The notes under the pieces were generated by a model. It was not told where the DNA came from and did no database searches. It worked only from the letters and a program-made list of their open reading frames with translations. Of a stretch of 64,000 bases of DNA, positions 35,338 to 44,870 are shown in pieces (positions within the stretch are counted from its first letter, which is position 1; each line of letters starts with the position of its first letter). The position numbers and the translations under genes are program-made. Source of the stretch: [Pseudomonas] carboxydohydrogena (lineage in GTDB: Bacteria; Pseudomonadota; Alphaproteobacteria; Rhizobiales; Xanthobacteraceae); contig NZ_CP113162.1 in the NCBI RefSeq assembly GCF_029030725.1, positions 1,734,501 through 1,798,500 of the forward strand. Reading direction: 5' to 3'.

Positions 35338-35427
35338 TGGCGGAAGGGGTGGGATTCGAACCCACGGTACCCTTGCGGGCACGCCGGTTTTCAAGACCGG
35401 TTCCTTAAACCACTCGGACACCCTTCC
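35338..35427 (-). tRNA. tRNA-Ser (UGA)
   Basis: On the minus strand the acceptor arm GGAAGGG pairs with CCCTTCC, the anticodon loop reads CTTGAAA (anticodon TGA), the long variable arm (GTGCCCGCAAGGGTAC) is class II, and the T-loop reads GGTTCGAATCC. The terminal CCA is encoded (35338-35340). The gene is 90 nt with CCA. The D-arm GTCCGAGTGGTTTAAGG is typical of serine tRNAs. Confidence 0.97.
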
Positions 35428-35453
35428 ACAGGACCCCTATCAGGGTGACGCCT

Positions 35454-35482
35454 GTTTAGGGCACCTTCCAAGGCGGCGTCAA
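35454..35482 (-). promoter_or_regulatory. Housekeeping promoter of tRNA-Ser
   Basis: On the minus strand TTGACG (35482-35477) and CTAAAC (35459-35454) are separated by exactly 17 bp and lie 26 bp upstream of the mature tRNA 5' end. The -35 box is near-perfect and spacing ideal. Confidence 0.55.
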
Positions 35483-35492
35483 CGCGGGCAAC

Positions 35493-36029
35493 TCACACCG
35501 TGATGGATTGACCAGCCTTCAGGCCCGCCCACCATTTGCGGATGGCCGCAAGGTTGTCGGGGATCATGGTCGTGCCGCCGGTGAATTCCGCCCATGCGTC
35601 GCGATGCTTCTCCGACACCGTGGTCAGAATCGGCTTGCCCGCGGCGGCCGCGGCTTCAAAAGCAGGGCGCAATCCACCGCCCATTCCTTCGAGCTTTCCG
35701 AATTTGCTCAACACCACGACATCGCTCGTCTCGATCTGGCCGAGCAGCGCCATGCAGGCGGCATCGACGCCGCTGCCGTCGAGATGGCACGAGGTGTTGA
35801 TGGGCGGGCTCTCCAGATACATCGCAAACCGCGCCTCGCTTGCGAGGTCGCGCAGAAAACCCGCCGCGCAGCTCCGGTCGGGCAGGGAATGTGTCTCGGC
35901 GACAAGACCGACGACCTTCACGCCCGAGCTGCGCCACTCCTGAACCTGCGCCTCAAACAACGACTGGATCGCCTGGCTGTCGGGCCCGATCACGGTGGCG
36001 ATGGATGCGGAGAGAGGGGACATGGTCAT
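35493..36029 (-). CDS. DUF2478 family protein (putative NTPase-like)
   Basis: The 178-residue soluble protein matches what I recall of DUF2478: a short Rossmann-like N terminus, CHLDGSGVDAACMALL, and a strand-loop block SDVVVLSKFGKLEGMGGGLRPAF that resembles the aspartate/asparagine region of small nucleotide-binding proteins. In other genomes such genes often sit beside molybdenum-transport or molybdoenzyme genes, which could link it to NasA, but nothing near it here is molybdenum-related. The ATG at 36029 fits family length. Function unknown. Confidence 0.72.
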   Translation of the reverse strand: MTMSPLSASIATVIGPDSQAIQSLFEAQVQEWRSSGVKVVGLVAETHSLPDRSCAAGFLRDLASEARFAMYLESPPINTSCHLDGSGVDAACMALLGQIETSDVVVLSKFGKLEGMGGGLRPAFEAAAAAGKPILTTVSEKHRDAWAEFTGGTTMIPDNLAAIRKWWAGLKAGQSITV

Positions 36030-36240
36030 GGCTCGAAAGGCTAGTATCCCACCATGCGCCCGGGTTTGAGATAGCTCAAGTACCGGCGGAAAGGGCGCGG
36101 ATTCGGCGCTCGCGAAGTCAAGGGCGGCAACGATCAATTTACCACACGCAATAGCCCCCGTTTCGCTTGCGCCCGCTATGGTTTATGCTGCGTTGCAGCC
36201 GATGGTGCCGGGCGGGGGCGCCACAAAGTTACGGACGTCT

Positions 36241-37065
36241 ATGGGGATGATCAATCAACACGCGGCACGCCGTGCCTGCCAGCTTTTGCTGGGTGCCGGT
36301 GCATGCCTGCTGCTCGCCAATTGCGCGCCCGGCAAATTCGTCAACCGATTCGATCCCAAATACGGCGTCTCATCCAGCCCGCGCGTGGTCGATTTCGACA
36401 AGCCGGTGCCGAAGGGCGGCGGAACCTACCGCATCGGCAAGCCCTATCAGGTCGCGGGCCGCACCTACGTGCCCGAAGAAAACACCCATTATCGCGCCGA
36501 GGGGCTGGCCTCCTGGTATGGCGATGACTTCCACGGGCGTCTCACCGCCAATGGCGAAGTGTTCGACATGACCTCGATCACCGCCGCCCATCCGACCCTG
36601 CCGATGCCATGCTACGTCCGCGTCACCAATACCGCCAACGGCAAGTCCCTGATCGTCCGCGTCAACGACCGCGGCCCCTATCACGGCAATCGCATTATCG
36701 ACGTTTCGCACCGGGCCGCGACCCTGCTCGATTTCAAGAGCAATGGCGTGGCGCGGGTGAGGGTGGAATATGTCGGCCGGGCCCCGCTGGAGGGGTCCGA
36801 TGACGCGATGCTGGTCGCGACGCTGCGGACCAACGAACCGGCCCCTGCGCCATCCAGCATTCGGCTGGCCTCGGCGGCGGCGTTCGTGCCTCAGATGTCC
36901 GCCCCGCAAGGCGTCGTCCGGGCGGACGTGCCGCTACCGGCCGAGCGGCCATATACCCTCGGGGCTACGGAAGTGGCCGACAGCGCCGAGTTGCGGTCAA
37001 GCTACCAGGCGGCGGGCTACGCAACTCCGAACAGCGATCCCGGGGCAGGCCGCGGCCTTTATTGA
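36241..37065 (+). CDS. rlpA: RlpA-like lipoprotein (septal ring lytic transglycosylase family)
   Basis: RlpA-type proteins bind and cut peptide-free glycan strands at the septum. The 274-residue product has a lipoprotein signal (LLLANC lipobox) and a central double-psi barrel (about residues 85-180): GLASWYGDDFHGRLTANGE, MTSITAAHPTLPM, and RVNDRGPYHGNRIIDVS, with Asp and His of the catalytic pair visible. The C-terminal SPOR domain of E. coli RlpA is missing; instead a Pro/Ala-rich tail of about 80 residues follows. The start is the ATG at 36241, giving a normal signal peptide; other in-frame starts lie up to 36178. Confidence 0.87.
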   Translation: MGMINQHAARRACQLLLGAGACLLLANCAPGKFVNRFDPKYGVSSSPRVVDFDKPVPKGGGTYRIGKPYQVAGRTYVPEENTHYRAEGLASWYGDDFHGRLTANGEVFDMTSITAAHPTLPMPCYVRVTNTANGKSLIVRVNDRGPYHGNRIIDVSHRAATLLDFKSNGVARVRVEYVGRAPLEGSDDAMLVATLRTNEPAPAPSSIRLASAAAFVPQMSAPQGVVRADVPLPAERPYTLGATEVADSAELRSSYQAAGYATPNSDPGAGRGLY

Positions 37066-37184
37066 TCGTCTTTTGAGGTCGCTGGCTGGGGGCGGTTCCC
37101 GAACCTCCGTTGTTTGGCCGGGTCTCTCCTGATACAAGCCGGGCCATGGCTTCTCGATCCGAAATTGCGGGAATCACAGGACAA

Positions 37185-38411
37185 ATGAGCCGTTTTGCGG
37201 CCTCGGGCGTGCGCGTTTTTGGTGCGCTTCTGCTGGTTGCCGGACTCGTGCTGGCCCCGGTTCACGCAGCCAATCACAGCGTTCAGGGCGCGGTGAAAAA
37301 GGAGGAGGGCGGCATCGACACCGATGCGCCGACCGCGATCCTGATCGATGCCAAGACCGGCAGCGTGCTGTTCGAGAAGAATGCCGACGAACTGCGGGCG
37401 CCGTCGAGCATGATGAAGCTGATGACCGCCGAGGTCATCTTCCATGCGCTGGCCAAGGGCGAGATCAAGCTGACCGATGAATATCGCATCAGTGAGAATG
37501 CGTGGCGCAAGGGCGGCGCGCCGTCGGGCTCATCGACCATGTTCGCCGCGATTCACAGTCAGGTCAGCATCGACGACCTTCTGCACGGCCTTGTGATCCA
37601 GAGCGGCAATGATTCATGCATCGCGCTCGCGGAAGGTTATGCCGGCAGCGAGGATGCTTTCATCAACAGGATGCAGGCGCGCGCGAAAGAGCTCGGCCTC
37701 ACGCGCTCAACTTTCGGCAACACCAACGGGCTGCCGAACCCTGACAACAAGATGTCCGTGCGAGAACTGTCCCACCTCGCGCGCCATATCATTTTGACCT
37801 ATCCGGATTTCTACAAGCTGTTTGGCGAGCGCGAATTCACCTGGAACAAGATTCGTCAGATGAACCGCAATCCGCTCCTGGGCGCGCTCGACGGTGCGGA
37901 TGGATTGAAGACTGGCTACACCAAGGAGGGTGGCTACGGCATGGTCGGCTCCGCCGTTCAGAACGGCACCCGGCTGATTGTCGTCGTCAATGGTCTTGAA
38001 GATTCCGGCGATCGTGCCTCTGCGGCCAAGCGGCTGCTGGAATGGGGCTTCAAGAATTTTGAATCCCGTACGCTGTTCGATGCCGGACAGACGATTGCTT
38101 ATGGCAAGGTGTTCGGCGGCGATCGCGGTTCGGTCGAGCTTCACGCCGACGAGCCCGTGAGCGTGATGGTGCAGAAGAACGGTAACGACAAGCTGCTCGC
38201 GCGTATCATCTATACTGGTCCAATTCATGCGCCGGTGCAAAGCGGCCAGCGGGTCGGCATGCTCAGGCTTTGGCGCAACGGAAATCTCGCATTGGAGGTG
38301 CCGGTGCATGCCGGTCAATCGATCGGCATCGGCTCGATGACAAGTCGCGCGCTTGATGGTGCGAGCGAGCTGGTCATCGGTGCGTTCCGTACCGGCATCC
38401 AGAAGCTGTGA
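37185..38411 (+). CDS. dacC: D-alanyl-D-alanine carboxypeptidase (penicillin-binding protein 5/6 type)
   Basis: The 408-residue periplasmic enzyme removes the terminal D-alanine of peptidoglycan peptides. It has a signal peptide ending near VHAAN, the active-site SMMK (Ser75, Lys78), the SGN motif in QSGNDSC and the KTG motif in LKTGYT, followed by the PBP5 C-terminal domain (DEPVSVMVQKNG). A closing amphipathic helix is plausible. I prefer the ATG at 37185, with AGGA close upstream, over the ATG at 37146. Its TGA shares bases with an ATG, and tmk starts at 38415. The gene symbol is by similarity (dacC/dacF group). Confidence 0.92.
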   Translation: MSRFAASGVRVFGALLLVAGLVLAPVHAANHSVQGAVKKEEGGIDTDAPTAILIDAKTGSVLFEKNADELRAPSSMMKLMTAEVIFHALAKGEIKLTDEYRISENAWRKGGAPSGSSTMFAAIHSQVSIDDLLHGLVIQSGNDSCIALAEGYAGSEDAFINRMQARAKELGLTRSTFGNTNGLPNPDNKMSVRELSHLARHIILTYPDFYKLFGEREFTWNKIRQMNRNPLLGALDGADGLKTGYTKEGGYGMVGSAVQNGTRLIVVVNGLEDSGDRASAAKRLLEWGFKNFESRTLFDAGQTIAYGKVFGGDRGSVELHADEPVSVMVQKNGNDKLLARIIYTGPIHAPVQSGQRVGMLRLWRNGNLALEVPVHAGQSIGIGSMTSRALDGASELVIGAFRTGIQKL

Positions 38412-38414
38412 TGC

Positions 38415-39113
38415 ATGGCGAAACGCGCCGCAAAATCCATGCCTCGCCAAGGTCACGCCATCGGCCGCTTCATCACTTTTGAAGGCGGTGAGGGGTCGGG
38501 CAAGTCCACGCAGATCCAGATGCTGGCGGATTCCCTGAAGTCCCGGGGCATCGAGACTTTGGTGACGCGCGAGCCGGGCGGATCGCCCGGCGCGGAAATC
38601 GTCCGGCACTTGTTGTTGTCGGGCGTCGGCAAGCTGCTGGGAGCGGATGCCGAAACCTTGCTGTTCGCGGCCGCGCGCGACGATCATGTGCATCAGGTCA
38701 TCAGGCCCGCGCTGGACAAGGGCACATGGGTGCTGTGCGATCGCTTCACCGACTCCACCGCCGCCTATCAGGGCGCTGCGGGGAAGGTCGATCCGGCGTT
38801 CATCCGGGCGCTGACGCATGCGACCATCGGCAGACTGGAGCCGGACCTGACATTTATCCTCGACGTGCCCGTTGCTGTCGGCCTGATGCGGGCGATCAAG
38901 CGGCGCGGGCTGGCGACAGCGGACAGGTTTGAAGGAGAAAGTCTCTCCTTCCATGAGAGCCTTCGCGAAGCCTACCGCAAGATCGCGGCGGATAATCCCG
39001 CGCGCTGCGTCGTGATCGATGCCAATGCTGAACCGGTCAAGGTGGCGGAGCGTATTCGTGAAGCATTGCAAAGCCGCCTGCCTGCCCCATCATCAGTGGG
39101 AGCAGGCGCATGA
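38415..39113 (+). CDS. tmk: Thymidylate kinase
   Basis: The enzyme phosphorylates dTMP to dTDP for DNA synthesis. The 232-residue protein has P-loop FEGGEGSGKST, the REPGGSPGAE block that binds nucleotide, CDRFTDSTAAYQG, and a LID region with RGLATADRFEGES. The N terminus carries about 18 residues before the usual start of the fold, so translation might begin slightly later. It follows the carboxypeptidase by 3 bp and its stop overlaps holB (ATGA); the tmk-holB pairing is common in bacteria. Confidence 0.95.
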   Translation: MAKRAAKSMPRQGHAIGRFITFEGGEGSGKSTQIQMLADSLKSRGIETLVTREPGGSPGAEIVRHLLLSGVGKLLGADAETLLFAAARDDHVHQVIRPALDKGTWVLCDRFTDSTAAYQGAAGKVDPAFIRALTHATIGRLEPDLTFILDVPVAVGLMRAIKRRGLATADRFEGESLSFHESLREAYRKIAADNPARCVVIDANAEPVKVAERIREALQSRLPAPSSVGAGA

Positions 39114-40153
39114 GCGCACGAAGTACGCAGACGGATATGCCTTCCGTCCCGCATCCGCGCGAGACGACTTCCCTCTATGGCCACACGGCGGCGGAAGCCG
39201 CGCTGCTGACCGCCTACAAGAGCGGGCAGATTCCGCATGCCTGGCTGATTGGCGGCGGGCAGGGCATCGGCAAGGCGACGCTGGCCTATCGGATGGCGCG
39301 CTTTGTGCTGGCGCATCCCGATCCTTCTTCGGTGGATGTGCAGCAAGCATCATCCTTGCAGGTCGATGCGCCGCATCCGGTGGCGCGGCAGGTCGCAGCC
39401 GGAAGCCATGGTGGATTGCTGACGCTGGAGCGCACCGCCAACGACAAAGGCGTGATGCGCAGCGTCATCACGGTCGATGAATCGCGCGAGACGATTTCCT
39501 TCTTCGGCTCCACGGCGGCGGTGGCGGGGTGGCGGGTCTGCATCGTCGATACGGTCGACGAACTGAACGCCAACGCCTCCAATGCGCTTCTCAAGATTCT
39601 GGAGGAGCCGCCATCGCGCTCGCTGTTTCTGCTCGTCAGCAACATGCCCTCGCGGGTGCTGGCGACGATTCAGTCGCGCTGCCGCAAGCTGTCGCTGCGG
39701 CCATTGCCGGCGGAGGAGGTTGTTGCTGCCGCTGCCGAGGCCATGCAGTCCGATGCGGCCGATCCGCAATTGCGCGAGGCGGCGGCAGCGGCCGATGGCA
39801 GCGTGGCTCATGCGTTGACACTGATGGGCGGCGAGGCGCTCGGCCTGCAACAGCGTACGGCGGCCCTGCTCGACATTCTGCCACGGCTCGACCAACGCGC
39901 GCTGCACACTCTGGGAGATGCGCTGTCGCTCAATGATCGCGTGGCCTTGCGAACTTTCGTGGAAACGGTGGAGCGCTGGCTGTCCGCGCGGCTCCGCGCC
40001 GACGAATTGCAGTCGAATTTGCCGCGTCTTGCACGGTTTGCCGAGGTATGGGAAAAGATCGGCAAGGCCGCCCGCGAAACGGAATCATTCAATCTGGAAC
40101 GAAAACCGCTGGTGTTTTCGGTATTTGGATGGCTCGCCGAAGCGTCCGCCTGA
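39110..40153 (+). CDS. holB: DNA polymerase III subunit delta-prime
   Basis: HolB is the delta-prime subunit of the clamp-loader complex. In the 347-residue protein the AAA+ core has a P-loop-like GGGQGIGKATL, a sensor region LNANASNALLKILEEPP, and a SNMPSRVLATIQSRC block with the SRC motif of the family. The C-terminal collar domain follows. No zinc-binding cysteine module of the usual CxxxCxxxCxxC kind is evident between the P-loop and Walker B, a variation seen in alphaproteobacteria. It overlaps tmk by 4 bp and precedes metG by 46 bp. Confidence 0.93.
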   Translation: MSARSTQTDMPSVPHPRETTSLYGHTAAEAALLTAYKSGQIPHAWLIGGGQGIGKATLAYRMARFVLAHPDPSSVDVQQASSLQVDAPHPVARQVAAGSHGGLLTLERTANDKGVMRSVITVDESRETISFFGSTAAVAGWRVCIVDTVDELNANASNALLKILEEPPSRSLFLLVSNMPSRVLATIQSRCRKLSLRPLPAEEVVAAAAEAMQSDAADPQLREAAAAADGSVAHALTLMGGEALGLQQRTAALLDILPRLDQRALHTLGDALSLNDRVALRTFVETVERWLSARLRADELQSNLPRLARFAEVWEKIGKAARETESFNLERKPLVFSVFGWLAEASA

Positions 40154-40199
40154 GCCCGACGGATCACCCGACCGATATCAATGAAAGGCCTTCGCACGC

Positions 40200-41771
40200 A
40201 TGGCGAATGCAGAGACTTCATCCCGCTCTCGCTTCTACATCACGACCGCGATTGCCTATCCGAACGGCGCTCCGCACATCGGTCATGCTTATGAGGCGAT
40301 TGCGACCGACGCGCTTGCGCGCTTCCAGCGGCTCGATGGCAAGGATGTGTTCTTCCTGACCGGAACCGACGAGCACGGGCTGAAGATGATCCAGACCGCG
40401 CAGAAGGAGGGTATGACGCCGCACGAACTGGCGACCCGCAATGCGGGGCGGTTCAGGGAGATGGATCAGCGGCTCAACATTTCCTTCGATCGATTCATTC
40501 GCACGTCTGAGCCCGCGCATCATGCTTCGACGCAGGAAATCTGGCGTCGGATGGCGGCGAGCGGCGACATTTATCTCGACAGCTATGCGGGCTGGTACTC
40601 GGTGCGCGACGAAGCTTATTACGCCGAGGATGAAACCACCGTCGGCGAGGACAAGGTGCGCCGTGGCCCGCAAGGGACACCGGTGGAGTGGGTGGAGGAG
40701 AAAAGCTATTTCTTCAAGCTCTCCGCCTATCAGGACAAGTTGCTGAAGCTCTACGAAAGCCAGCCCGATTTCATCGGGCCGGATTCGCGGCGCAACGAGA
40801 TCGTCAGTTTCGTGAAAGGCGGCCTCAAGGATCTGTCGGTTTCGCGCACCACATTCGACTGGGGCGTGAAGGTGCCGAACGATCCAGAGCACGTGATGTA
40901 TGTGTGGGTCGATGCGCTGACCAATTACATCACCGGCATCGGCTTTCCCGACGAGAAGGATGCCAACTGGAAGTATTGGCCCGCCGATGTGCACATCATC
41001 GGCAAGGACATCATCCGTTTCCATGCGGTGTACTGGCCTGCGTTCCTGATGGCGGCAGGCATTCCGGTGCCGAAGCGCGTCTATGCCCACGGCTTTCTGT
41101 TCAACCGCGGCGAGAAGATGTCGAAGTCGGTCGGCAACGTGGTCGATCCGTTCGCGCTCGCGGATCAATACGGCGTCGATCAGTTGCGCTATTTCCTGCT
41201 TCGCGAGGTGCCGTTCGGACAGGACGGCAACTACAATCACGAGGCCATCGTCGCGCGCACCAACGCCGATCTTGCCAACGACCTCGGCAATCTCGCGCAA
41301 CGCTCATTGTCGATGATCGGCAAGCAGCATGGCGGCATCGTGCCGGAGCCGGGCGCTTTCAGCGACAACGACAAGGCGATTTTGGCGCAGGCCGACGCCA
41401 TGCTGGCGCAGGCCCGCGAGGCGATGGCGACGCAACAGATTCATATGGCGCTGAACGCGATCTGGGCCGTGGTGGCCGAGGCCAACCGTTACTTCGCGGG
41501 CGAGGCGCCATGGGCTCTGGCCAAGACCGATCCCGCACGCCAGAAGACCGTGCTTTACGTCACCGCCGAAGTGGTTCGTCAGATCGCTATCCTCGCGCAA
41601 TCGGTCATGCCGGATGCGATGGCGAAGATGCTCGATATCCTGGCCGTTCCGGCGGATGCGCGCGATTTCGCGGCGCTCGCGAACCGCATCAAACCCGGAA
41701 CGCAACTTCCGCCGCCCGCGCCGGTTTTCCCGCGTTACATCGAACCAACCGATCCTGCGGCCAAAAGCTGA
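40200..41771 (+). CDS. metG: Methionyl-tRNA synthetase
   Basis: The class I synthetase charges tRNA-Met. The 523-residue protein has [13 protein letters not shown] (HIGH-like), KMSKSVGN, and [10 protein letters not shown] after the first. The connective-peptide cysteines that bind zinc in E. coli MetG are replaced ([11 protein letters not shown] lacks Cys), marking the zinc-free, short-insert type, and the C-terminal tRNA-binding EMAP domain is absent. Both are usual in alphaproteobacteria. AAGG upstream supports the ATG at 40200. It ends in TGATG, overlapping the TatD gene. Confidence 0.96.
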   Translation: MANAETSSRSRFYITTAIAYPNGAPHIGHAYEAIATDALARFQRLDGKDVFFLTGTDEHGLKMIQTAQKEGMTPHELATRNAGRFREMDQRLNISFDRFIRTSEPAHHASTQEIWRRMAASGDIYLDSYAGWYSVRDEAYYAEDETTVGEDKVRRGPQGTPVEWVEEKSYFFKLSAYQDKLLKLYESQPDFIGPDSRRNEIVSFVKGGLKDLSVSRTTFDWGVKVPNDPEHVMYVWVDALTNYITGIGFPDEKDANWKYWPADVHIIGKDIIRFHAVYWPAFLMAAGIPVPKRVYAHGFLFNRGEKMSKSVGNVVDPFALADQYGVDQLRYFLLREVPFGQDGNYNHEAIVARTNADLANDLGNLAQRSLSMIGKQHGGIVPEPGAFSDNDKAILAQADAMLAQAREAMATQQIHMALNAIWAVVAEANRYFAGEAPWALAKTDPARQKTVLYVTAEVVRQIAILAQSVMPDAMAKMLDILAVPADARDFAALANRIKPGTQLPPPAPVFPRYIEPTDPAAKS

Positions 41772-42565
41772 TGCTCGTCGACAGCCATTGCCATCTCGAT
41801 TTTCCGGATTTCGCCGACGATCTCGACGGCATCGTCGCGCGTGCCGAAGCGGCGGGGGTTGGGCGCATCGTCACGATATCGACGCGGGTGAAGCGCGTCG
41901 ATGGACTGCGTGCGATCGCCGAGCGTTTCCCGAGCGTCTATTTCTCGGTCGGCACCCATCCGCATCAGGCCGACGAGGAAGACGGGATTCCGGCAAGCGA
42001 ACTGATTGCGCTGTCGCGCCATCCCAAGGCCGTGGCGTTCGGCGAAGCTGGGCTCGATTATTTCTACAAGAATTCGTCGCCCGAGGCACAGGCACGCGGT
42101 TTCCGCACCCACATTGCGGCGGCGCGTGAAACCGGCCTGCCGCTGGTGATCCACACCCGCGAGGCGGACGAGGATTGCGGCCGCATTCTCGACGAGGAAA
42201 TGGAGAAGGGGCCTTTTCGCGCGGTTCTGCATTGCTACACGGGCGGACTTGAGCTTGCGAAGAAGGCCGTCGCGCACGGTCTCTATGTGTCGTTCACCGG
42301 CATTCTGACCTTCAGGAATTCTCAGAACGTACGCGATGTCGCGGCCGAGATTCCACTCGACCGCATGATGGTGGAGACCGACGCGCCCTTCCTTGCTCCC
42401 GGCAAATATCGCGGCAAGCGCAACGAGCCGTCTTTTGTGACCGAGACTGCAAAGGCGCTGGCCGAACTGCGCGGCGTCTCGTTCGAGGAAATCTCCCGCC
42501 AGACCACGGAGAATTTCTTCCGGTTCTTCGACAAGGTTCCGCGCCCGGACAGCGACGCCACATGA
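41771..42565 (+). CDS. TatD-family metal-dependent hydrolase
   Basis: The 264-residue TIM-barrel hydrolase has the opening metal motif DSHCHLDFPDF, FGEAGLDYFY with the bridging Glu, VIHTREAD, LHCYTGG and a final METDAPFLAP. TatD-type enzymes cut DNA 3' ends or D-aminoacyl-tRNA; the exact role of this copy is not known. The start is fixed by the overlap with the metG stop (TGATG); the long open frame upstream runs through metG in another frame and is not coding. Its stop overlaps the next start by ATGA. Confidence 0.94.
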   Translation: MLVDSHCHLDFPDFADDLDGIVARAEAAGVGRIVTISTRVKRVDGLRAIAERFPSVYFSVGTHPHQADEEDGIPASELIALSRHPKAVAFGEAGLDYFYKNSSPEAQARGFRTHIAAARETGLPLVIHTREADEDCGRILDEEMEKGPFRAVLHCYTGGLELAKKAVAHGLYVSFTGILTFRNSQNVRDVAAEIPLDRMMVETDAPFLAPGKYRGKRNEPSFVTETAKALAELRGVSFEEISRQTTENFFRFFDKVPRPDSDAT

Positions 42566-43362
42566 GTCTCGTCTTTACCATTCTCGGCAGCGGATCGTCG
42601 GCTGGTGTGCCGCGCCCGGCGTTGGGTTGGGGTGCATGCGATCCGGCAAATCCGAAGAACCGCCGCCGCCGCTGTTCGGCCATGGTCGAGCGCACAAGCG
42701 ACGCCGGTATCACGCGCGTGCTGATCGACACGTCGCCTGATCTGCGCGAACAGCTTATCGACGCCGATGTCGATCACATCGACGCGGTGTTCCTGACCCA
42801 TGAGCACGCCGACCAGACCCACGGCATTGATGATCTTCGCTCCGTGGTGCTGCACCAGAAACGGCGGATTCCGACCTATCTGAATCAGTCCACTGCCCGC
42901 GATATCGACCAGCGGTTCTCCTATTGCTTCCGCTCGCCACCCGGCAGCGACTATCCGCCGATTCTGGATCGCTGCTCGATCGAGGCCGGTGAAAGTCATA
43001 CGATCGACGGGAAGGGCGGTCCAATCACCCTGACCGCTTTCTGGGTCCAGCACGGCAGCATTCCGGCGCTCGGCTATCGTATCGGCGATGCCGCCTACAC
43101 CCCCGACTTGAACGACATTCCGCCGGAAAGTTTTCCGGCACTCGAGAACCTCGGCCTGTGGGTGGTCGACGGGCTGCGCTACACGCCGCATCCGAGCCAT
43201 TTCTCCGTGGCCCATGCGTTGCATTGGATCGACCGTTTCAAGCCGCGCCGCGCCGTCATCACCAACATGCACGCCGACCTCGATTACGAGGAACTGCGCG
43301 GAAAACTGCCTGCCGGCGTGGTCCCGGGCTATGACGGGATGCGGCTCGAACTGGAGCCGTAG
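42562..43362 (+). CDS. MBL-fold phosphodiesterase-like hydrolase (PhnP family)
   Basis: The 266-residue protein has FTILGSGSSAGVPRP and the metal motif THEHADQTHG (HxHxDH type), histidine in the block VVLHQKRRI, plus a later ITNMHADLDYEEL. This fits the PhnP-like cyclic phosphodiesterase family, which opens ribosyl cyclic phosphates. No phosphonate lyase genes are near. The gene comes directly after the TatD gene with an ATGA overlap, a pairing found after metG in many alphaproteobacteria, suggesting a shared nucleic-acid or nucleotide role. Confidence 0.87.
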   Translation: MSLVFTILGSGSSAGVPRPALGWGACDPANPKNRRRRCSAMVERTSDAGITRVLIDTSPDLREQLIDADVDHIDAVFLTHEHADQTHGIDDLRSVVLHQKRRIPTYLNQSTARDIDQRFSYCFRSPPGSDYPPILDRCSIEAGESHTIDGKGGPITLTAFWVQHGSIPALGYRIGDAAYTPDLNDIPPESFPALENLGLWVVDGLRYTPHPSHFSVAHALHWIDRFKPRRAVITNMHADLDYEELRGKLPAGVVPGYDGMRLELEP

Positions 43363-43509
43363 GCTTTCAACCTATGGCAGCTATCTCGCCCAATCCTTTG
43401 AATTATCTGCAAATCTAACCATATAAATATATTCCATAATATACCTTATGCGAATTATGAGTTGATCCAGACGAAGCTGGCCGTTTGGCCTTGAGCCGGT
43501 GTTTGGCGG

Positions 43510-43989
43510 TCATTTGACGATGACGGTCCCGACCATTCCCGCTTCGCGGTGACCCGGGATCAGACAGGAATATTCAAACGTCCCGCGCCTGGTGAATTTC
43601 CAGACGATCTCGGCGGCCTTTCGCGGCGGCAAACGTTTGCCGTTCGGATCGTCGTGCGTCATGTCCGGATTCTTTGCCATGGCATCGGCATGTTTGAGAT
43701 TGTCGGACGTGCTCGCCAGCAGAAACTCGTGATCGAGATCACCATTGTTGCGCAGGACAAACTTGATCTGCTCGCCCTTGCGGACCTCGATCCTGTCCGG
43801 CGCGTAAATCATCTTGCCGTTGGCCTCGGTCATTGTGACGTGAACAACCCGCGCGGCTTTCCTGGCGTCGCCCGGTTCGCCTGCCGAATATTCGGCGTGG
43901 TGGTGGTGGCCGCCCGCGCCTGCTGCCCATGCGGACGGCGAGATCATTGCAACAAAACATGCGGCGCCGGCGCGATGAAATGTATTCAT
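43510..43989 (-). CDS. Secreted type 1 copper protein (cupredoxin)
   Basis: The 159-residue periplasmic protein has a signal peptide (cleavage near WAAGA) and a cupredoxin fold with a complete type 1 copper ligand set: H87 (LDHEF), C142 and H147 (YSCLIPGH) and M152 (AGM). The mature N terminus begins with four consecutive histidines (28-31), a possible extra metal site. Such proteins carry copper or electrons; the redox partner is unknown. AAGGAC lies just upstream of the ATG at 43989. The frame is open further, into queC, but that part is not coding. Confidence 0.9.
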   Translation of the reverse strand: MNTFHRAGAACFVAMISPSAWAAGAGGHHHHAEYSAGEPGDARKAARVVHVTMTEANGKMIYAPDRIEVRKGEQIKFVLRNNGDLDHEFLLASTSDNLKHADAMAKNPDMTHDDPNGKRLPPRKAAEIVWKFTRRGTFEYSCLIPGHREAGMVGTVIVK

Positions 43990-44027
43990 GTCCTTTCTCC
44001 CCAGGATGGCTCGGGTGACTTCTGGTC

Positions 44028-44744
44028 TCATCCTTCTGCCGTCGCGGCGTAGCGCTTCCAGCCGGACGCTCGAAGTTCGCAGGCCGGGCATCGTCCGCAG
44101 CCATAGCCCCAATCATGCAGCGCGCCGCGTTCGCCGAGATAGCATGTGTGCGAATGCTGCACGATCAGATCGACCAAGGGCTTGCCGCCGAGTTCATGCG
44201 CCAGCTCCCATGTCTGCGCCTTGTCGCGCCACATCAGCGGCGTGTGCAACTCAAACGCGTGGCCCATGCCCTGATTGAGCGCGACGTTGAGCGATTTGAT
44301 CGTCTCGTCGCGGCAGTCCGGGTAGCCGGAATAATCCGTCTCGCACATGCCGCCGACGATATGACGAATCCCGCGCCGGTAGCCGAGCGCGGCGGCGAAG
44401 GTGAGGAACAGCAGGTTGCGGCCGGGCACGAACGTGTTGGGCAGGCCACCCTCTTCCATTTCAATGGCGATATCGCGTGTCAGCGCGGTGTCTGAAATTT
44501 CCGCGAGCGTCGGAATGGCGAGCGTGTGTGCTTCGCCGAGTCGCGCCTCCCAGTCGGGACGAATCTGTTTGAGGCCCTCGATCAGCGCCGCGCGACATTC
44601 CAGTTCGATGGCGTGTCGTTGGCCGTAGTCGAAGCCGAGCGTCTCGACACGCTCGAAGCGCGACAGCGCCCATGCGAGACAGGTCGCGGAATCCTGCCCG
44701 CCGGAAAACAGCACCAGCGCGGCGTTTTCGGGTGTTTTGTCCAT
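44028..44744 (-). CDS. queC: 7-cyano-7-deazaguanine synthase
   Basis: QueC converts 7-carboxy-7-deazaguanine to preQ0 on the way to queuosine in tRNA. The 238-residue protein has the PP-loop [34 protein letters not shown], and a C-terminal zinc site of four cysteines (TCYLGE, then YGCGRCPAC). The ATG at 44744 starts the family-typical N terminus; the frame is open to 44849. It diverges from mazG across 126 bp. No other queuosine genes were seen in this window. Confidence 0.95.
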   Translation of the reverse strand: MDKTPENAALVLFSGGQDSATCLAWALSRFERVETLGFDYGQRHAIELECRAALIEGLKQIRPDWEARLGEAHTLAIPTLAEISDTALTRDIAIEMEEGGLPNTFVPGRNLLFLTFAAALGYRRGIRHIVGGMCETDYSGYPDCRDETIKSLNVALNQGMGHAFELHTPLMWRDKAQTWELAHELGGKPLVDLIVQHSHTCYLGERGALHDWGYGCGRCPACELRASGWKRYAATAEG

Positions 44745-44870
44745 GGCCCGATCTATCATTCGGGATGGGCCGCGCCAACCGTGGAATATCGGGATTGAAC
44801 CCAGGATTGAGGCTGGGCGAATGCTGACCGATGCGGCATAGAAAGGCATCCGCCATCATTCCGGTGCTCC

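Noticed and set aside
40688-41770. Upstream part of the frame that ends with the TatD gene
   Set aside because: It overlaps metG out of frame; the TatD fold begins exactly at the ATG at 41771 that overlaps the metG stop.
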